In this document: positions 1-9,157 of the stretch, one piece after another | How the letters are laid out: every line of letters begins with the position of its first letter | How positions within the stretch are numbered: position 1 is the stretch's first letter | Assembly (NCBI GenBank): GCA_963210315.1 | Contig: OY723248.1 | Span: 1,070,727-1,134,726, forward strand | Origin: Rhynchopus euleeides | Lineage: Eukaryota; Euglenozoa; Diplonemea; Diplonemida; Diplonemidae | Direction of reading: 5' to 3' | DNA: 64,000 nucleotides | Made by a program: the position numbers and the translations under genes | The notes under the pieces: model-generated | Database searches by the model: none | What the model was told of the DNA's origin: nothing | The model's input: the letters and a program-made list of their open reading frames with translations, nothing else

Positions 1-783
1 GATGAGATGGGGGCCATGGAGGAGAGATTCGCGCCGCTGCGCGAGTTCTTCCTGTGGGTATCAAACCCGCCAAAGGGGATGAACGAGGCACACGCAGTTC
101 ATCTGCGTGTGAGGAAGGCAATCCGGGCCGCTGGCCCGGAAGAGAAGGTGCTTCTCCAACAGATCTGGAGCTCTTACAAGTCTCGAGACCTTTTCGAGCA
201 CCTTGCCATTTTCGACCCTGAGTCGGTGGCAACGGAGACAGTTGATGAGGCTGTGATGGCAGCGTCGGACTCCAAGTGGCAGGAGTTGTTTCCGGCGCTG
301 TTCACGGACCCCGTGCTCCAACAACTGACGACATACAAGCAGCTCGACTTCGACGTCCTCTGCCAATTCCCTACCGCATCAGCGTTCTGGCACTTCCACC
401 TCACCTCAGAGTTGGGAGACCTCGCCCAGGTTGTCACCTGCCTGCTAACCATGCCTGCCTCAGTGACTGGTGTCGACAGCATTTACTCGGTGGCGTCGAG
501 TATGCTGACTGCTGCGGGCACTGCCCCGAAAACTTTCTGCAAGCGCCTGTTCACCCGTGCCAACGGTGACATTGAAGGGCGCTTTGCGGACCAGGAGCGG
601 AAGGAAGCACTGCGTCTTCAGCGGGCTCGCCTCGCACTGGAAGGCGTTCTGCCAACCCACACTGGATGTGGGGACGACGACGACGATGACGAAGGCAGCG
701 ACGACGACGACAGAGATGAGGGCAACCTTGCTTCCTCTGGCGAAAACCTGATGACGGATGTGATTGATCTCGATCTGGTTTAA
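1..783 (+). CDS. hAT-like transposase, C-terminal part (5' end may lie outside window)
   Basis: The frame is open from base 1. The first ATG in it is at 7, giving 258 aa, so the true start may lie upstream. Around residues 120-165 is a pattern typical of the hAT C-terminal dimerisation region: a Trp (FWHFHL), then a leucine-rich helix, then LLTMPASVTGVDSIYSVASSML, which matches the family's 'L-x-IPAS...E/D-x-x-FS' signature. No DDE catalytic core is visible, so this is a C-terminal remnant, the last exon of a longer gene, or a domesticated piece. The tail is an Asp-rich run followed by DVIDLDLV, which resembles a SUMO-interaction motif. The family call rests on pattern only. The stop is at 781-783 and a poly-T run follows at about 829-852. 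Confidence 0.5.
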   Translation, partial: DEMGAMEERFAPLREFFLWVSNPPKGMNEAHAVHLRVRKAIRAAGPEEKVLLQQIWSSYKSRDLFEHLAIFDPESVATETVDEAVMAASDSKWQELFPALFTDPVLQQLTTYKQLDFDVLCQFPTASAFWHFHLTSELGDLAQVVTCLLTMPASVTGVDSIYSVASSMLTAAGTAPKTFCKRLFTRANGDIEGRFADQERKEALRLQRARLALEGVLPTHTGCGDDDDDDEGSDDDDRDEGNLASSGENLMTDVIDLDLV

Positions 784-1332
784 TCACGGGGTAGAATGGG
801 AGTGGGTGGGGGTGTGATATCTTTTTTCCTTTTTGTTTTTTTTTTTTTTTTTGAGGCACTTGGGTCCGTCCAGGTGGGCAGGGGGAACCTGGGGGCGGGG
901 GGCCTCAAAACCCGTCTACCAGTGCCGCTTCTAATCTCGTCGGTCTTGTCCCAACCACCACCAGCCAGCCCAGAACGCCCTGACGCTGCGACCTCGTCGA
1001 TTTTTCCGTTTCGCCCATCCGCCCAACTCCGCCAACCCAACCAGCCCTACCCTTTCTCCCAGTCAGGGCGGTACTCACACGAGCGGCAAAGCGCTGGGGG
1101 AGGGGGGGGGGGACATCAATAGGGGAGGGGAGGGGAGGGGGGAGGAAGGGAGGGGAGGAAGGGGGGGGGGTTATGTTGTTTCTAACCCAGACCTGCTGTG
1201 CAGAGCCCGGGGGAGGGGGTGGCCAGCCCCTGTCTAACCATTCACAACGGCCACCTGCACACATCTATGAAAGGGGGGGGGGGAAGGTCCCGGGGGGGGG
1301 GGGGGGTGGTGGGGGTGGGGACGCTGCTCCGC
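784..1332. other. G-run-rich stretch without a supported gene
   Basis: The stretch holds poly-T (about 829-852) and many G-runs of 6-12 on the plus strand (1096-1170, 1267-1315). At 1072-1106 the minus strand reads a C-rich tract ending in CAG, then 15 nt, then GTGAGT. That looks like a microexon with consensus splice sites, but no reading frame can be assigned to it. Open frames here are low-complexity Pro/Gly-rich and are not believed. Confidence 0.4.
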
Positions 1333-1491
1333 CTACTCGCCCCGCTCCACCTCCGTCTGCAGCTTGCGCATGTAGACGCGCAGGCTGACCCCCGGCTCCC
1401 TCGTCTGGTTCCCGGGCTCGGCCTGCGCGCCCCCTTGCAGGATGCGCGCCTGCAGCCACTCCGCCGCTACGTCACCTGCCACCCTGGGCGA
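1333..1491 (-). CDS. Possible terminal exon of an unrecognised minus-strand gene
   Basis: On the minus strand a pyrimidine tract ending CCCAG at about 1492 precedes an open frame reading VAGDVAAEWLQARILQ and, further on, SLRVYMRKLQTEVERGE before a TAG at 1335-1333. The residues are mixed and helix-like, unlike the poly-Pro noise around it, which is why it is listed. The upstream exon it would join is not certain; the coding-like block at 1942-2057 is a candidate. No family is recognised. The segment could be a chance open frame in GC-rich DNA. Confidence 0.25.
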   Translation of the reverse strand, partial: SPRVAGDVAAEWLQARILQGGAQAEPGNQTREPGVSLRVYMRKLQTEVERGE

Positions 1492-1941
1492 GAGGGGGCA
1501 AAGGCCTTTTGTTTATGGCCCCGAGCGTGGGTGGGTCTTCACTCACTACCAGTCAAGTCTGGTTTCGCCCCCACGCTAAAATATTGCTCCAAATATTTCC
1601 TCGAGTGGCAGCTTGGAGGGGGGTCATAAAATGTCAGCAAACCCACTTTGTGCGTGACAGAGAAGGCAGGCATCAGAGTTCGCTCGGTGCGACCTCCACT
1701 AAACAAAAAAATGAACGTGTGTGTGTGTGTGCGCGGAGGGGGGGGGGGCATTCTTGTCGAAAGCGAAGGTACTGGTGGTGGTGGGGGGGGTCAAATATGA
1801 CAAAGCGCTTGGGGAAGTGACATCAAGAACAAACAGGTACTGGTGGGGTAGGGGGGGGGTGTTCATCCGAAAGCATGCGACGTGCTCCTGTGGTTGGCCT
1901 GGGGAGTGGGGGAGGGGGGGTGTTTTGGGGGGAAGGCACAC
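1492..1941. other. C/G-run-rich stretch, intron-like on the minus strand
   Basis: On the minus strand several C-rich tracts end in CAG, for example before 1846 and before 1780. The short open blocks that follow read YLFVLDVTSPSALSYL, among others. This could be a chain of short exons separated by C-rich introns, but exon limits cannot be fixed by eye. The plus strand has a (GT)n run at about 1719-1733 and G-runs of up to 10. Confidence 0.25.
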
Positions 1942-2057
1942 CTTTCTCTGGGGCCGTCAGACACACCAGCATGAGCGCTGCCAAAAAATCAGTCAACAGG
2001 GTGTATTGGTTCACTGTGACGTCCCCGTGAAGCAGCCCTACCTCAAGGAAATCCCCA
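1942..2057 (-). CDS. Possible internal exon, unrecognised gene
   Basis: The minus strand has GATTTTCAG as a possible acceptor just above 2057 and GAGAAAG|GTGTGC as a possible donor below 1942. The 116 nt between are open and read GDFLEVGLLHGDVTVN, continuing QYTLLTDFLAALMLVC and LTAPEK. The composition is protein-like and contains a hydrophobic helix. It ends in phase 1. No homologue is recognised and the exon model is a guess from splice consensus and composition. Confidence 0.27.
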
Positions 2058-2059
2058 CT

Positions 2060-2220
2060 GAAAATCCCCGGTAATACGAAAACGGGTATTACCGGACCCG
2101 GTAATACCCCCGAATTTACCCGGTAATACCCGTTTTTGACCCGGTAATACCCGGTAATGGGGGCCGATTACCGGGTTTCCGGTAATACCCGGTAATACCG
2201 GTTACCCGTTAACGGGGCAG
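2060..2220. repeat. Short tandem array of GGTAATACCCG-type motifs
   Basis: About ten copies of GGTAATAC or its complement GTATTACC occur in 160 bp, partly inverted, interleaved with runs of C and G. The array sits directly left of the TIR element that begins at 2,234. No coding potential is seen. Confidence 0.6.
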
Positions 2221-2233
2221 ATTCATGTCCTAA

Positions 2234-3639
2234 GTGGGGTAATCAGGCTGGGGAAAAAAACAACAAATCACAACAAATCACACCCGATCGTCAGCTGATT
2301 GAGGGTGTGATATGAGGGTTCTATCCAACAAGGATATCAAGGCGGCACTTTCAAAGTCCTGCCAAGGACAGCGCCACGTGGGTGTGTGCTTCTGATATAT
2401 GTTATGTCATCATGTGAACCCTCCCCAGCGTGTGCCAACATCCCTGACACGCTCACGAAAAGCATGACACGGAGAAAACAGGTGCCGAAACAACCTGCCG
2501 AGCACACGGGTAGTGCCACGTTGATCCACGCAGCGATCTCCCATGACAGGAAGCCTTGTCGCCACGGCAGAGTCGCCGCAGACTGTGGGAGAGGTGTCGC
2601 CAGTCACCTTGAGGTTGCAGTGTGTCATCAGGCTAAGACCCGTGCCCTCTTCACCTCCCCTGTTAGGTTGCTCCCATATCGTTGCCTGCTTTGGGGCCTG
2701 AAGGACATAGGGGTCCAGCAGGCACTTGAGCATCGCAAGGCATGAGTGGCTGTTTCAAACTCCTGGTGCAAGCACCCGTCATGGTCTGGGGAAGCCCTCC
2801 CAGGTAGTTTAACGTCTTGCCCAGGACCAAAAATACACCCGATCACAACAGATCACAACAAATCACAAGGCAAATGTTGTGATTTGTTGTGATTTTTTGC
2901 GATTTGTTGCGGCCAGTTGTGATTTGTTGTGACTAGGTGTGACGTGGTGTGATTTGTTGTGACCAGTTGTGACGACTTGTGACCCTTTTGTGATGAGTTG
3001 TGATGAGGTGTGATCTGTTGTGATCTGTTGTGATCGCGATCCAAAATTTTAAATTTTTGAAATTTTGGATCGCGATCACAACAGATCACAACAGATCACA
3101 TTCAGTAAACTTGTTTAAGCACCTTCGGTGCGACTAGGGAGTCAAGGGAGGACTAGAGAAGACGACTTCCCTGTGCGTATTTGTTTTTCTACCACTTGCA
3201 ACAACAGTTTTCTTGCAAGGTTGGAAGGGGGGCGAACGGAACAAACACCACCCTTCATCAGGCCAACGAGTGGTGTTTTGCTCCCTGCCTTCGCCCCTCC
3301 GTACGTCAGCTTTTGCACTGAACGGTGCCTAATGCAACGGAAAAGCGGTGGCTGAGTTACCCCCATCTCCCACGAGACGCGTTTTTGATATTGATGTTTT
3401 GTGTCTTATGTCCGACCGAAGACTCCCAACAGATCACAACAGATCACACCTCATCACAACTCATCACAACTCATCACAAAAGGGTCACAAGTCGTCACAA
3501 CTGGTCGCAACAAATCACAACTGGCCACAACAAATCGCAACAAATCACAACAAATCACAACATTTGGCGTTGTGATTTGTTGTGATCGGGTGTGATTCGT
3601 TGTGATTTGTTGTTTTTTCCCCCAGCCTGATTACCCCAC
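2234..3639. mobile_element. Non-autonomous TIR element, 1.4 kb, TAA target duplication
   Basis: The left end begins GTGGGGTAATCAGGCTGGGG and the right end is its reverse complement. The similarity continues inward through a (CAACAAATCA)-type array and CACCCGATC, giving a TIR of about 55 bp. Both sides are flanked by TAA (2231-2233 and 3640-3642), a 3-bp duplication of the T-N-A kind seen with PIF/Harbinger elements. The inner arms (about 2,828-3,105 and 3,427-3,600) are inverted arrays of GTGATTTGTT-like decamers. No transposase ORF is present, so it is non-autonomous. The superfamily assignment is an inference from TSD length. Confidence 0.7.
3032..3077. repeat. Perfect 18-bp stem hairpin inside the TIR element
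   Basis: GATCGCGATCCAAAATTT is followed by a 10-nt AT-rich loop and its exact reverse complement. It lies at the junction between the left inverted array and the element core. Confidence 0.8.
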
Positions 3640-3642
3640 TAA

Positions 3643-4531
3643 GTATACTTCTGCATTTCCTAAGTATACTCCTGCTTTTCCTAAGTATACTTCAACAAGG
3701 TACTCCTGCGAATCCGACTGCGAAAACAGTTACTCACGCAATGCAGAAGTCCACCGTGATGGATACAACGCTGATTCCTATACCCCCCCCCAAAAAAACA
3801 GAATTTCCAACAGAACTTCCAACAGAAAGGGGTGCCAAAAAAACGGAGGTGGCAACCCCACTCCTGCCACCCAGTCCCCAATAAGGCTTTGAGCTGCCTG
3901 GACTCCAAGACCATTATGGACGCCAGCATCCGGACTCTGAGTCAGGCGTGGGTATGGCATAGACATTGCCTCAAAGCTGTCTGGGGGAGGGCAAACTTGG
4001 GCTAGGGTTGGTGCCTCTGTGATTTGCGTGTCTTTCACAGACAGGTGTCCTGTTTAAAAAAAAGGAGGGAGGGCGAGCGGGCAGGCATCTGTGGAAACAC
4101 GGCCCGCTTTCTGGGTTAGAACAGCAAGACAAAAAAAAAGACGGGAGTGTGTCTGCAATTCAAAGGGGTGAGGAGAAAAGCGGGCGCCTGTCGATGGGGG
4201 GAACACCCAGGAAAGGGGAAAAGAGGCGACACGATAAATTGCCGCCGTACGGACCAGAGGAACGAAGCTCCACACACGGGTCGCCGCTTGGGTGCAGCAT
4301 GCCCCTTTATTGGGTCGGATCTGCCTCCCACCCCAGCGCTCGGTGAAAGAAAATCAGGCTTCCAATGCCCAACGAGCATCCCCACCCCCACCCACAACCC
4401 CCCTGATCGTTAAACACCCATTCGAACCGCTGAGCATCAGATCACGGCTGACAATGCGAGCCCAAACGGGCCTGCTGGAATGGCTCTATGGACTCCCCTC
4501 GCCTCCCACCAACACCACAGCCTGCCGGAGT
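3643..4531. other. Intergenic region, 3' flank of the membrane-protein gene
   Basis: The region starts with three imperfect 23-bp repeats of CTAAGTATACTTC(T) at about 3,639-3,695, overlapping the right TSD of the neighbouring element. The rest is unique sequence with short C- and A-runs and no convincing ORF. On the minus strand AATAAA at 4311-4306 lies 220 bp past the stop of the membrane-protein gene and could be its polyadenylation signal. Confidence 0.4.
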
Positions 4532-6334
4532 CTACGACACGAAGTGTTTGTACTGGGAATAGTTGAGAGATTCGTCGAGATCGGTTGACTTGAGCTGCAT
4601 GTTAACCCGGCTGCCACGTGCCCCCGGCCCTGCTCGCATGGAAGTGGACATTCCGGTGGAGGACGCTGACACGGTGGGTGCGACGCTCTGCAAGTTAACC
4701 ACCCCCTGCTGCTGATACACACCGCTCGGCGCGCTCTGAAGGCCGACAGAGGATGCATCCGGAGAATCGGCAATAGGATGATACGGTGCCAACGGTATAT
4801 CGTTCGCGGTGTTCGTATCTTCGTGCGTGAGTGGCATCGAAAATGCATCAGTGTTCCCCTGCGGTGCTTGGCTGTACTCCCGCATGTGCACATCCCGCTG
4901 CTGCTGCTGCTCCTGATCGGCCGCCTCCCGCTTGCTGTGGCAATACAGCAGTAACCCGCAGCAGAAGATCAGCACACCCAAAAGCATCACGATGAATGAC
5001 CACATCTGCCCTCCCCCAATGGGCCACGGCTCCTCCTCATCCTCCGGCACAGGCACAGGCTGGGGGCCCTCCGTCAGGCTCGCCTGCAGCGGCAAGTCTG
5101 TCGGGGGCGCTGCTGTCACCGGGGCTGATGTCCCCACTTTTGCCGGCGTTGCTGTGTCTTCCACACGCGGCACGGGGGCAGGTGTATCGGGCGCAGGCGT
5201 CGCCGGTGCCGGTGTGGCGGGCCCAGGGGTTTCAGGAATATCCGTCGCCGGTGCCGGTGTATCCGGTAGCGGTGTAGGAGGTGCCGGGGTATCCGGCGCG
5301 CTCGTTGGTGGAGCAGGTGTGGCAGGAGCTTCGGTCGGCCGCACGACTGGGGCCACCACAATCCCCCTGATCAGTGAGGATCCGGTGAACAGCGTGCGGC
5401 TGAATTTCCCCACCCCGTTGGAAGGCAGATCCGCAAGCTGTATCTTTGCCCCGTCGGTAAACACCAAGCGCCGCGTGTCATCCGGGACAAACGCGAAGGA
5501 GGGCTGCCTGTTCTTCCCCCCGGGCTGTGTTGAGAGCATGTCGTACTCAGGGAAAGGGATGCCCGTCACCTCCGTGACCTCCGCCGCTGACCTCAGCTTT
5601 GAGAGGAACAGGCGCGAGGCCTCGCCCTGCCGCGTGACTACGAACAGGAGATGATCCCACAGCGGCTCGTGTATGACGTGGCCTATCTTGTGCTTGGCTG
5701 TCAGGGGCGTTGTGAGGGTACCGTGCGGGGTCCAAAGGGCATCAACCGGGTCGAGGGGCGTGTTGTCCGTCTTTGCGATGCGTGCAATATGGCCTCGTTC
5801 CTGTGTCAAGGTCTGGTATGTGATGTAGTTCACGCCAGCATCGGTGCGGACAAAACCCCCGCCGCCCTCGCTCTCTTCTGTAGAAACACCAAAATCGGAA
5901 CCCCGGGGGAGGTTGGTCGCGCTGCTCACCTCTTCAACTTTGCACACGGCCCATGCGATGGAGCCAGCGAATATGGTGAAATAGAGGGAATCTCCCTGAA
6001 ACATTAGGCCCGCCTTAGGGCTGTAGCGGAGCGCATGCGAATCGCTAGAAATCTGACGCAGTCCAGCACTCCTGTTGTAAAGGTAGATGGGGTAGGGGTC
6101 TTCATCGTTGACACAGGTCCACGCCACGTAACCACCGGGGGTGTCCTGAGCAGCAAAACTGTATGGAACGCACGGTTTACCCGGCCACGACATCAAGGTT
6201 TCTTGCGAACCGTTAAACAGAAGACGGTGGATCCCAGCATCGTCCATGTAAATGATCTGCGAATCGTCATCAGCAGCGGTGACGGACGAGCAGAGCAAGA
6301 CCGCTGTGAGGAAAGCCCACCTGTGAGCAGACAT
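4532..6334 (-). CDS. Type I membrane protein with Thr/Pro-rich stalk, unknown function
   Basis: This single open exon encodes 600 aa from the ATG at 6334; the frame is open upstream to 6385 but only with a TTG. The N-terminus (MSAHRWAFLTAVLLCSSVTA) is a clear signal peptide. The next ~310 residues form a luminal or extracellular region with repeated strand-like blocks (IIYMDDAGIHRLLF, YPIYLYNRSAGLRQI, RRLVFTDGAKIQLADL), reminiscent of beta-propeller strands, but no family is assigned. Residues ~331-415 are a stalk of TPAP/TDAP-like repeats. A transmembrane helix (FIVMLLGVLIFCCGLLLY) at about 443-460 is followed by a basic HSKR stop-transfer and a ~140-aa cytoplasmic tail with poly-Gln and Ser-rich parts. 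The topology prediction is solid; the role is unknown. It is the only clear host-type gene here. Confidence 0.8.
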   Translation of the reverse strand: MSAHRWAFLTAVLLCSSVTAADDDSQIIYMDDAGIHRLLFNGSQETLMSWPGKPCVPYSFAAQDTPGGYVAWTCVNDEDPYPIYLYNRSAGLRQISSDSHALRYSPKAGLMFQGDSLYFTIFAGSIAWAVCKVEEVSSATNLPRGSDFGVSTEESEGGGGFVRTDAGVNYITYQTLTQERGHIARIAKTDNTPLDPVDALWTPHGTLTTPLTAKHKIGHVIHEPLWDHLLFVVTRQGEASRLFLSKLRSAAEVTEVTGIPFPEYDMLSTQPGGKNRQPSFAFVPDDTRRLVFTDGAKIQLADLPSNGVGKFSRTLFTGSSLIRGIVVAPVVRPTEAPATPAPPTSAPDTPAPPTPLPDTPAPATDIPETPGPATPAPATPAPDTPAPVPRVEDTATPAKVGTSAPVTAAPPTDLPLQASLTEGPQPVPVPEDEEEPWPIGGGQMWSFIVMLLGVLIFCCGLLLYCHSKREAADQEQQQQRDVHMREYSQAPQGNTDAFSMPLTHEDTNTANDIPLAPYHPIADSPDASSVGLQSAPSGVYQQQGVVNLQSVAPTVSASSTGMSTSMRAGPGARGSRVNMQLKSTDLDESLNYSQYKHFVS

Positions 6335-6385
6335 TGTTGGTAGGTCCTCCAACCTTCCTGCAGGGATGTGGAGTGGATGGTGCAA

Positions 6386-7515
6386 AGATGTGGCGCTGCA
6401 AATAGGAAGAAAATGGGGGGGGGGCAGGGGTGTAAATAAGGCCGACTCCCGACTCCCGACTCGCGCCGGATTTTTTGGGGTTGGGAGGGTTGCCTTGCTT
6501 CCCTTAGGGAATGTGCGGTATTAGGCACCCCATGGCCATAATGACCCCACTGCGATCCGCACAGACTCCAAATATTCAAAAGAAAGGGTTTTTGGAACAC
6601 CCGAGGAGGGGGGTCCCGATGGGTGGGTGGGGGTGTGGGGGTCCCGCTGGGTGGGACATGGTGTGTGCCTCCCAGTCATCTTCTTCATTACCGGTCTCTG
6701 AACTGGGGTGAGTTCATTGCCAAACCACTGCTGTGAATACGGCGCCCCTTTCCCGCCCCTTTTGCCAGATCCTGGCAGCTCCCAAGAAGAGTTGTGTTCC
6801 CGCCCCCATCAGGTGGTTGATCATACCGCAGCGCACACGTGCACACCCACACACACTCCACACAGATGCGTCACACATGTGACGCAACTGTTGCGACACA
6901 AAACATGCCTCAGGTAGAGGCAGTAGTGTTTGACTCACAGCCAACATAGCTCTCAGTGGGGCCGTGGATGGTGTGGATGCATCCATGCATCCACACCACG
7001 GCATCCAGGGATGCCCGAAAATGTCAAAAAATGGATTTTCGATTTGGCACAGGAAAATCGCTGAAAACCCCAAAAATTGACCAAAAAACGTCGAAAAACC
7101 GATTTTTGGGCCCATTTTTCACCCAGGAACACGTTTTTGGGCCTCTGTAAAAAATCGATTTTTTGGGATATTTCGCGATTTTGGACAACTACTCGCCCAG
7201 CCAAATTCGATTTTTGGCTGAAAATTGCATCCATCCATTTTTTTGTCCATTTTGGGGTCACCTGGTGGGTTGCCTGGCGAGTAGTTGTCCAAAATCGTCG
7301 AAAATAATTTTCGTCACAGCTTTTTCCTGGATGGGCCTCCTCTAATCAGGAGGGGGGTGAGATGAGCACAGCAAACATGAAGGTTCACATTCTCACAGCG
7401 TCAGACAACTGCGACTATCTGATCCGGCAAACCCTGCAGCCAAAGCCCACCCCACCCCATCCAGGGCCCTCTCCGGGGGCAGAATAAAATACAAATAATA
7501 CAAAAATACAATAAT
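6386..7515. other. Gene-free region with AT-rich degenerate repeat sequence
   Basis: A G-run occurs near 6,415 and tandem GACTCCC units near 6,443. From about 7,010 to 7,345 the sequence consists of short phrases such as CGATTTTTGGG and AAAATCG, with an inverted pair CGATTTTGGACAACTACTCG (7,178) and its complement (7,279), like degraded transposon ends. It ends in GGGCCTCCTCTAAT (7,334), the inverse of the TAGAGGAGGC core found at other element ends. No ORF is supported. Confidence 0.4.
6867..6886. repeat. Perfect 9-bp stem palindrome
   Basis: TGCGTCACACATGTGACGCA has a perfect 9-bp stem with a CA centre, in an otherwise CA-rich intergenic stretch. Its role is unknown. Confidence 0.6.
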
Positions 7516-7624
7516 GGGGGCCCTCGCTACCAAGTGTGACTGAGTGAGAAAAAGTGAGAAGTCAGCCATGTTTGGCTGACAACTGACGACTCGTGACTCA
7601 CAGTGACTCGTAGCGAGGGCCCCC
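7516..7624. mobile_element. MITE, 109 bp, TIR GGGGGCCCTCGCTAC
   Basis: Ends GGGGGCCCTCGCTAC and GTAGCGAGGGCCCCC are perfect inverted repeats of 15 bp. An internal hairpin GTCAGCCA-TGTT-TGGCTGAC lies in the middle. Both flanks read AATACAATAAT, consistent with an 11-bp target duplication, although the locus is itself rich in AATA repeats. One inverted near-complete copy and two half-copies of the same family recur in each tandem unit downstream. Confidence 0.75.
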
Positions 7625-7659
7625 AATACAATAATACGAATAATACATAATACTAGCAA

Positions 7660-8674
7660 CCCTAGGCATACAGTGCATCCGAATCGGTTATCGGGCATTA
7701 TCGGATTTTCGGGGGAAATCCCAAATTATCGGATCCGAATCGGACATTATCGGGCATTATCGGACGATTATCGGATGATTATCGGACATTATCGGGCATT
7801 ATCGGACATCCGATAATCACCCGATAATCAGTGTTCGTGTGCGTTGTGGGCACCAGAACACACTCTTTTCCCTTTTTGTCGTCATTTCTGCCTCACGAGA
7901 AACCCCCCAGACCCCACGCTTGATATTTCTTTTGAGTTTTAGTGGAGTCGTGCAGCCGCAGCTCATCAGAGCTGCCAGCTGAGTTGCACACTGAGGGTGC
8001 ACCCGAGGGAGCTCGTCCTGCATCCCCGACCCCCGCTCCACCACCGCGTCGCGCGCTTCCGTCGGGAGGCTCCCGACCACCGCGTAGTCAGCGGTACTGG
8101 TGCCCTTGTCCTGCAGGAACTGCAGGTGTCCCTGGGGCGTTGGTTTTCGAAAATCCGACATTGACTAAATAGCCACGGGGATTGTTGTAACACTTTCCGG
8201 AGGGGGCCACCAGGGGGGACGGGGAATGCAAAGAGAGTCTACATGGGGCGAATGACTTGAGTACGATACATACGCCACAGGGGGGTCTGGGGGGCGGAGC
8301 CCCCCCAGCCGCCGGAGGCCACGGTAGTGAACACCTGTTCCTTGTGGGGTGCAGTTTCTGGACTGTGTCCAGCTTCCTGAGATCGAGTATGGGCCACCCC
8401 AGATTTTTTTTGCCCCGGTCGAGTGGTTCACCTATTCGGCCCCCGGTCGAGTGGGGCCGGTCGAATGGTCGAATGGTGGCCCCCAAAACTTTTTCCGGTC
8501 GAATCGACCACCCCGCGCCAGCACTGACCCTGATCAGGCAGAATATTTTCTGGTTGAAAAACCCACCCAAAAAAAATTATCGGATGATTATCGGATCCGA
8601 TAATCGTCCGATAATCATCCGATAATCGTCCGATAATGTATCGGATCCGATTCGGATGGACTGTATGCCTAGGG
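7660..8674. mobile_element. Non-autonomous 1-kb element, TIR CCCTAGGCATACAGT
   Basis: The left end CCCTAGGCATACAGTGCATC, continuing CGAATCGG, is inverted at the right end with one mismatch. Inside each end lies an array of ATTATCGG/CCGATAAT octamers (7,685-7,830 and 8,577-8,645), typical subterminal repeats. The core has no convincing ORF but carries a strong G/C hairpin near 8,281-8,310 (GGGGGGCGGAGCCCCCC). No target duplication could be defined because the right flank runs into poly-G. Confidence 0.65.
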
Positions 8675-8682
8675 GGGGGGGG

Positions 8683-8758
8683 GGTTGATCGTCGAGAGTG
8701 AATGGAAAAGCAAGTCTCCCAGCACCTTCTTGCAATGTTAGTCTTTTTTGTAGTCACT
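8683..8758. repeat. Dispersed copy of the 3' flank of the OTU-transposon gene
   Basis: The ~75 bp beginning TTGATCGTCGAGAGTGAATG match 12,552-12,631 (and the equivalent places in units 2 and 3) with few changes, each preceded by a G-run. It is therefore a short stray piece of the large transposon or of a repeat that the transposon carries. Confidence 0.6.
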
Positions 8759-8759
8759 A

Positions 8760-9157
8760 CACCAGATATGCTGTACAAGGCAGATCAATGCACAATGGGG
8801 GGAGGTGGGGGCGGGCGGGGGGGGGAGGGTGATAGGTAAGTACAAAGACAACTGCTGTTCTCGACCATGTTCAAAGCGGGGGGGGGGGGGGGTAGGGGTG
8901 GATATACCCCCCCTAGGAGCATAGACCCCGATAAGAGGGGGTCGGGGGTCGGGGGTCGGGAGGGGGTTCGAGGGGGTGGCCTTACTGTTTCCTTGAGGAA
9001 TTTGCCTGAATAGGGACCACCAATAAGTAGGGGAGGCGGATAAACAGAGAATCCCTAATAAAACCTCACCCTTGTCACCAGGCGGACACAACTGACACAT
9101 CAACGGACTACTGATCAAGTAGTACGTACTGACCCCCCCTCCCCCCCTCCCCCGCAA
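8760..9157. other. 5' flank of the ORF1-like locus
   Basis: The flank holds G-runs at about 8,814-8,895 and tandem GGGGGTC units at 8,937-8,965. At 9,028 the motif TAGGGGAGGCGGATAAA with AATCCCTAATAAAA resembles the ends found at 10,857 and 11,541. No gene is seen. Confidence 0.4.

Noticed and set aside
1265..1629. Gly/Pro-rich ORFs on both strands in the G-run region
   Set aside because: They are driven by homopolymer runs; only the short block at 1,333-1,491 looks protein-like, and it is listed with low confidence.
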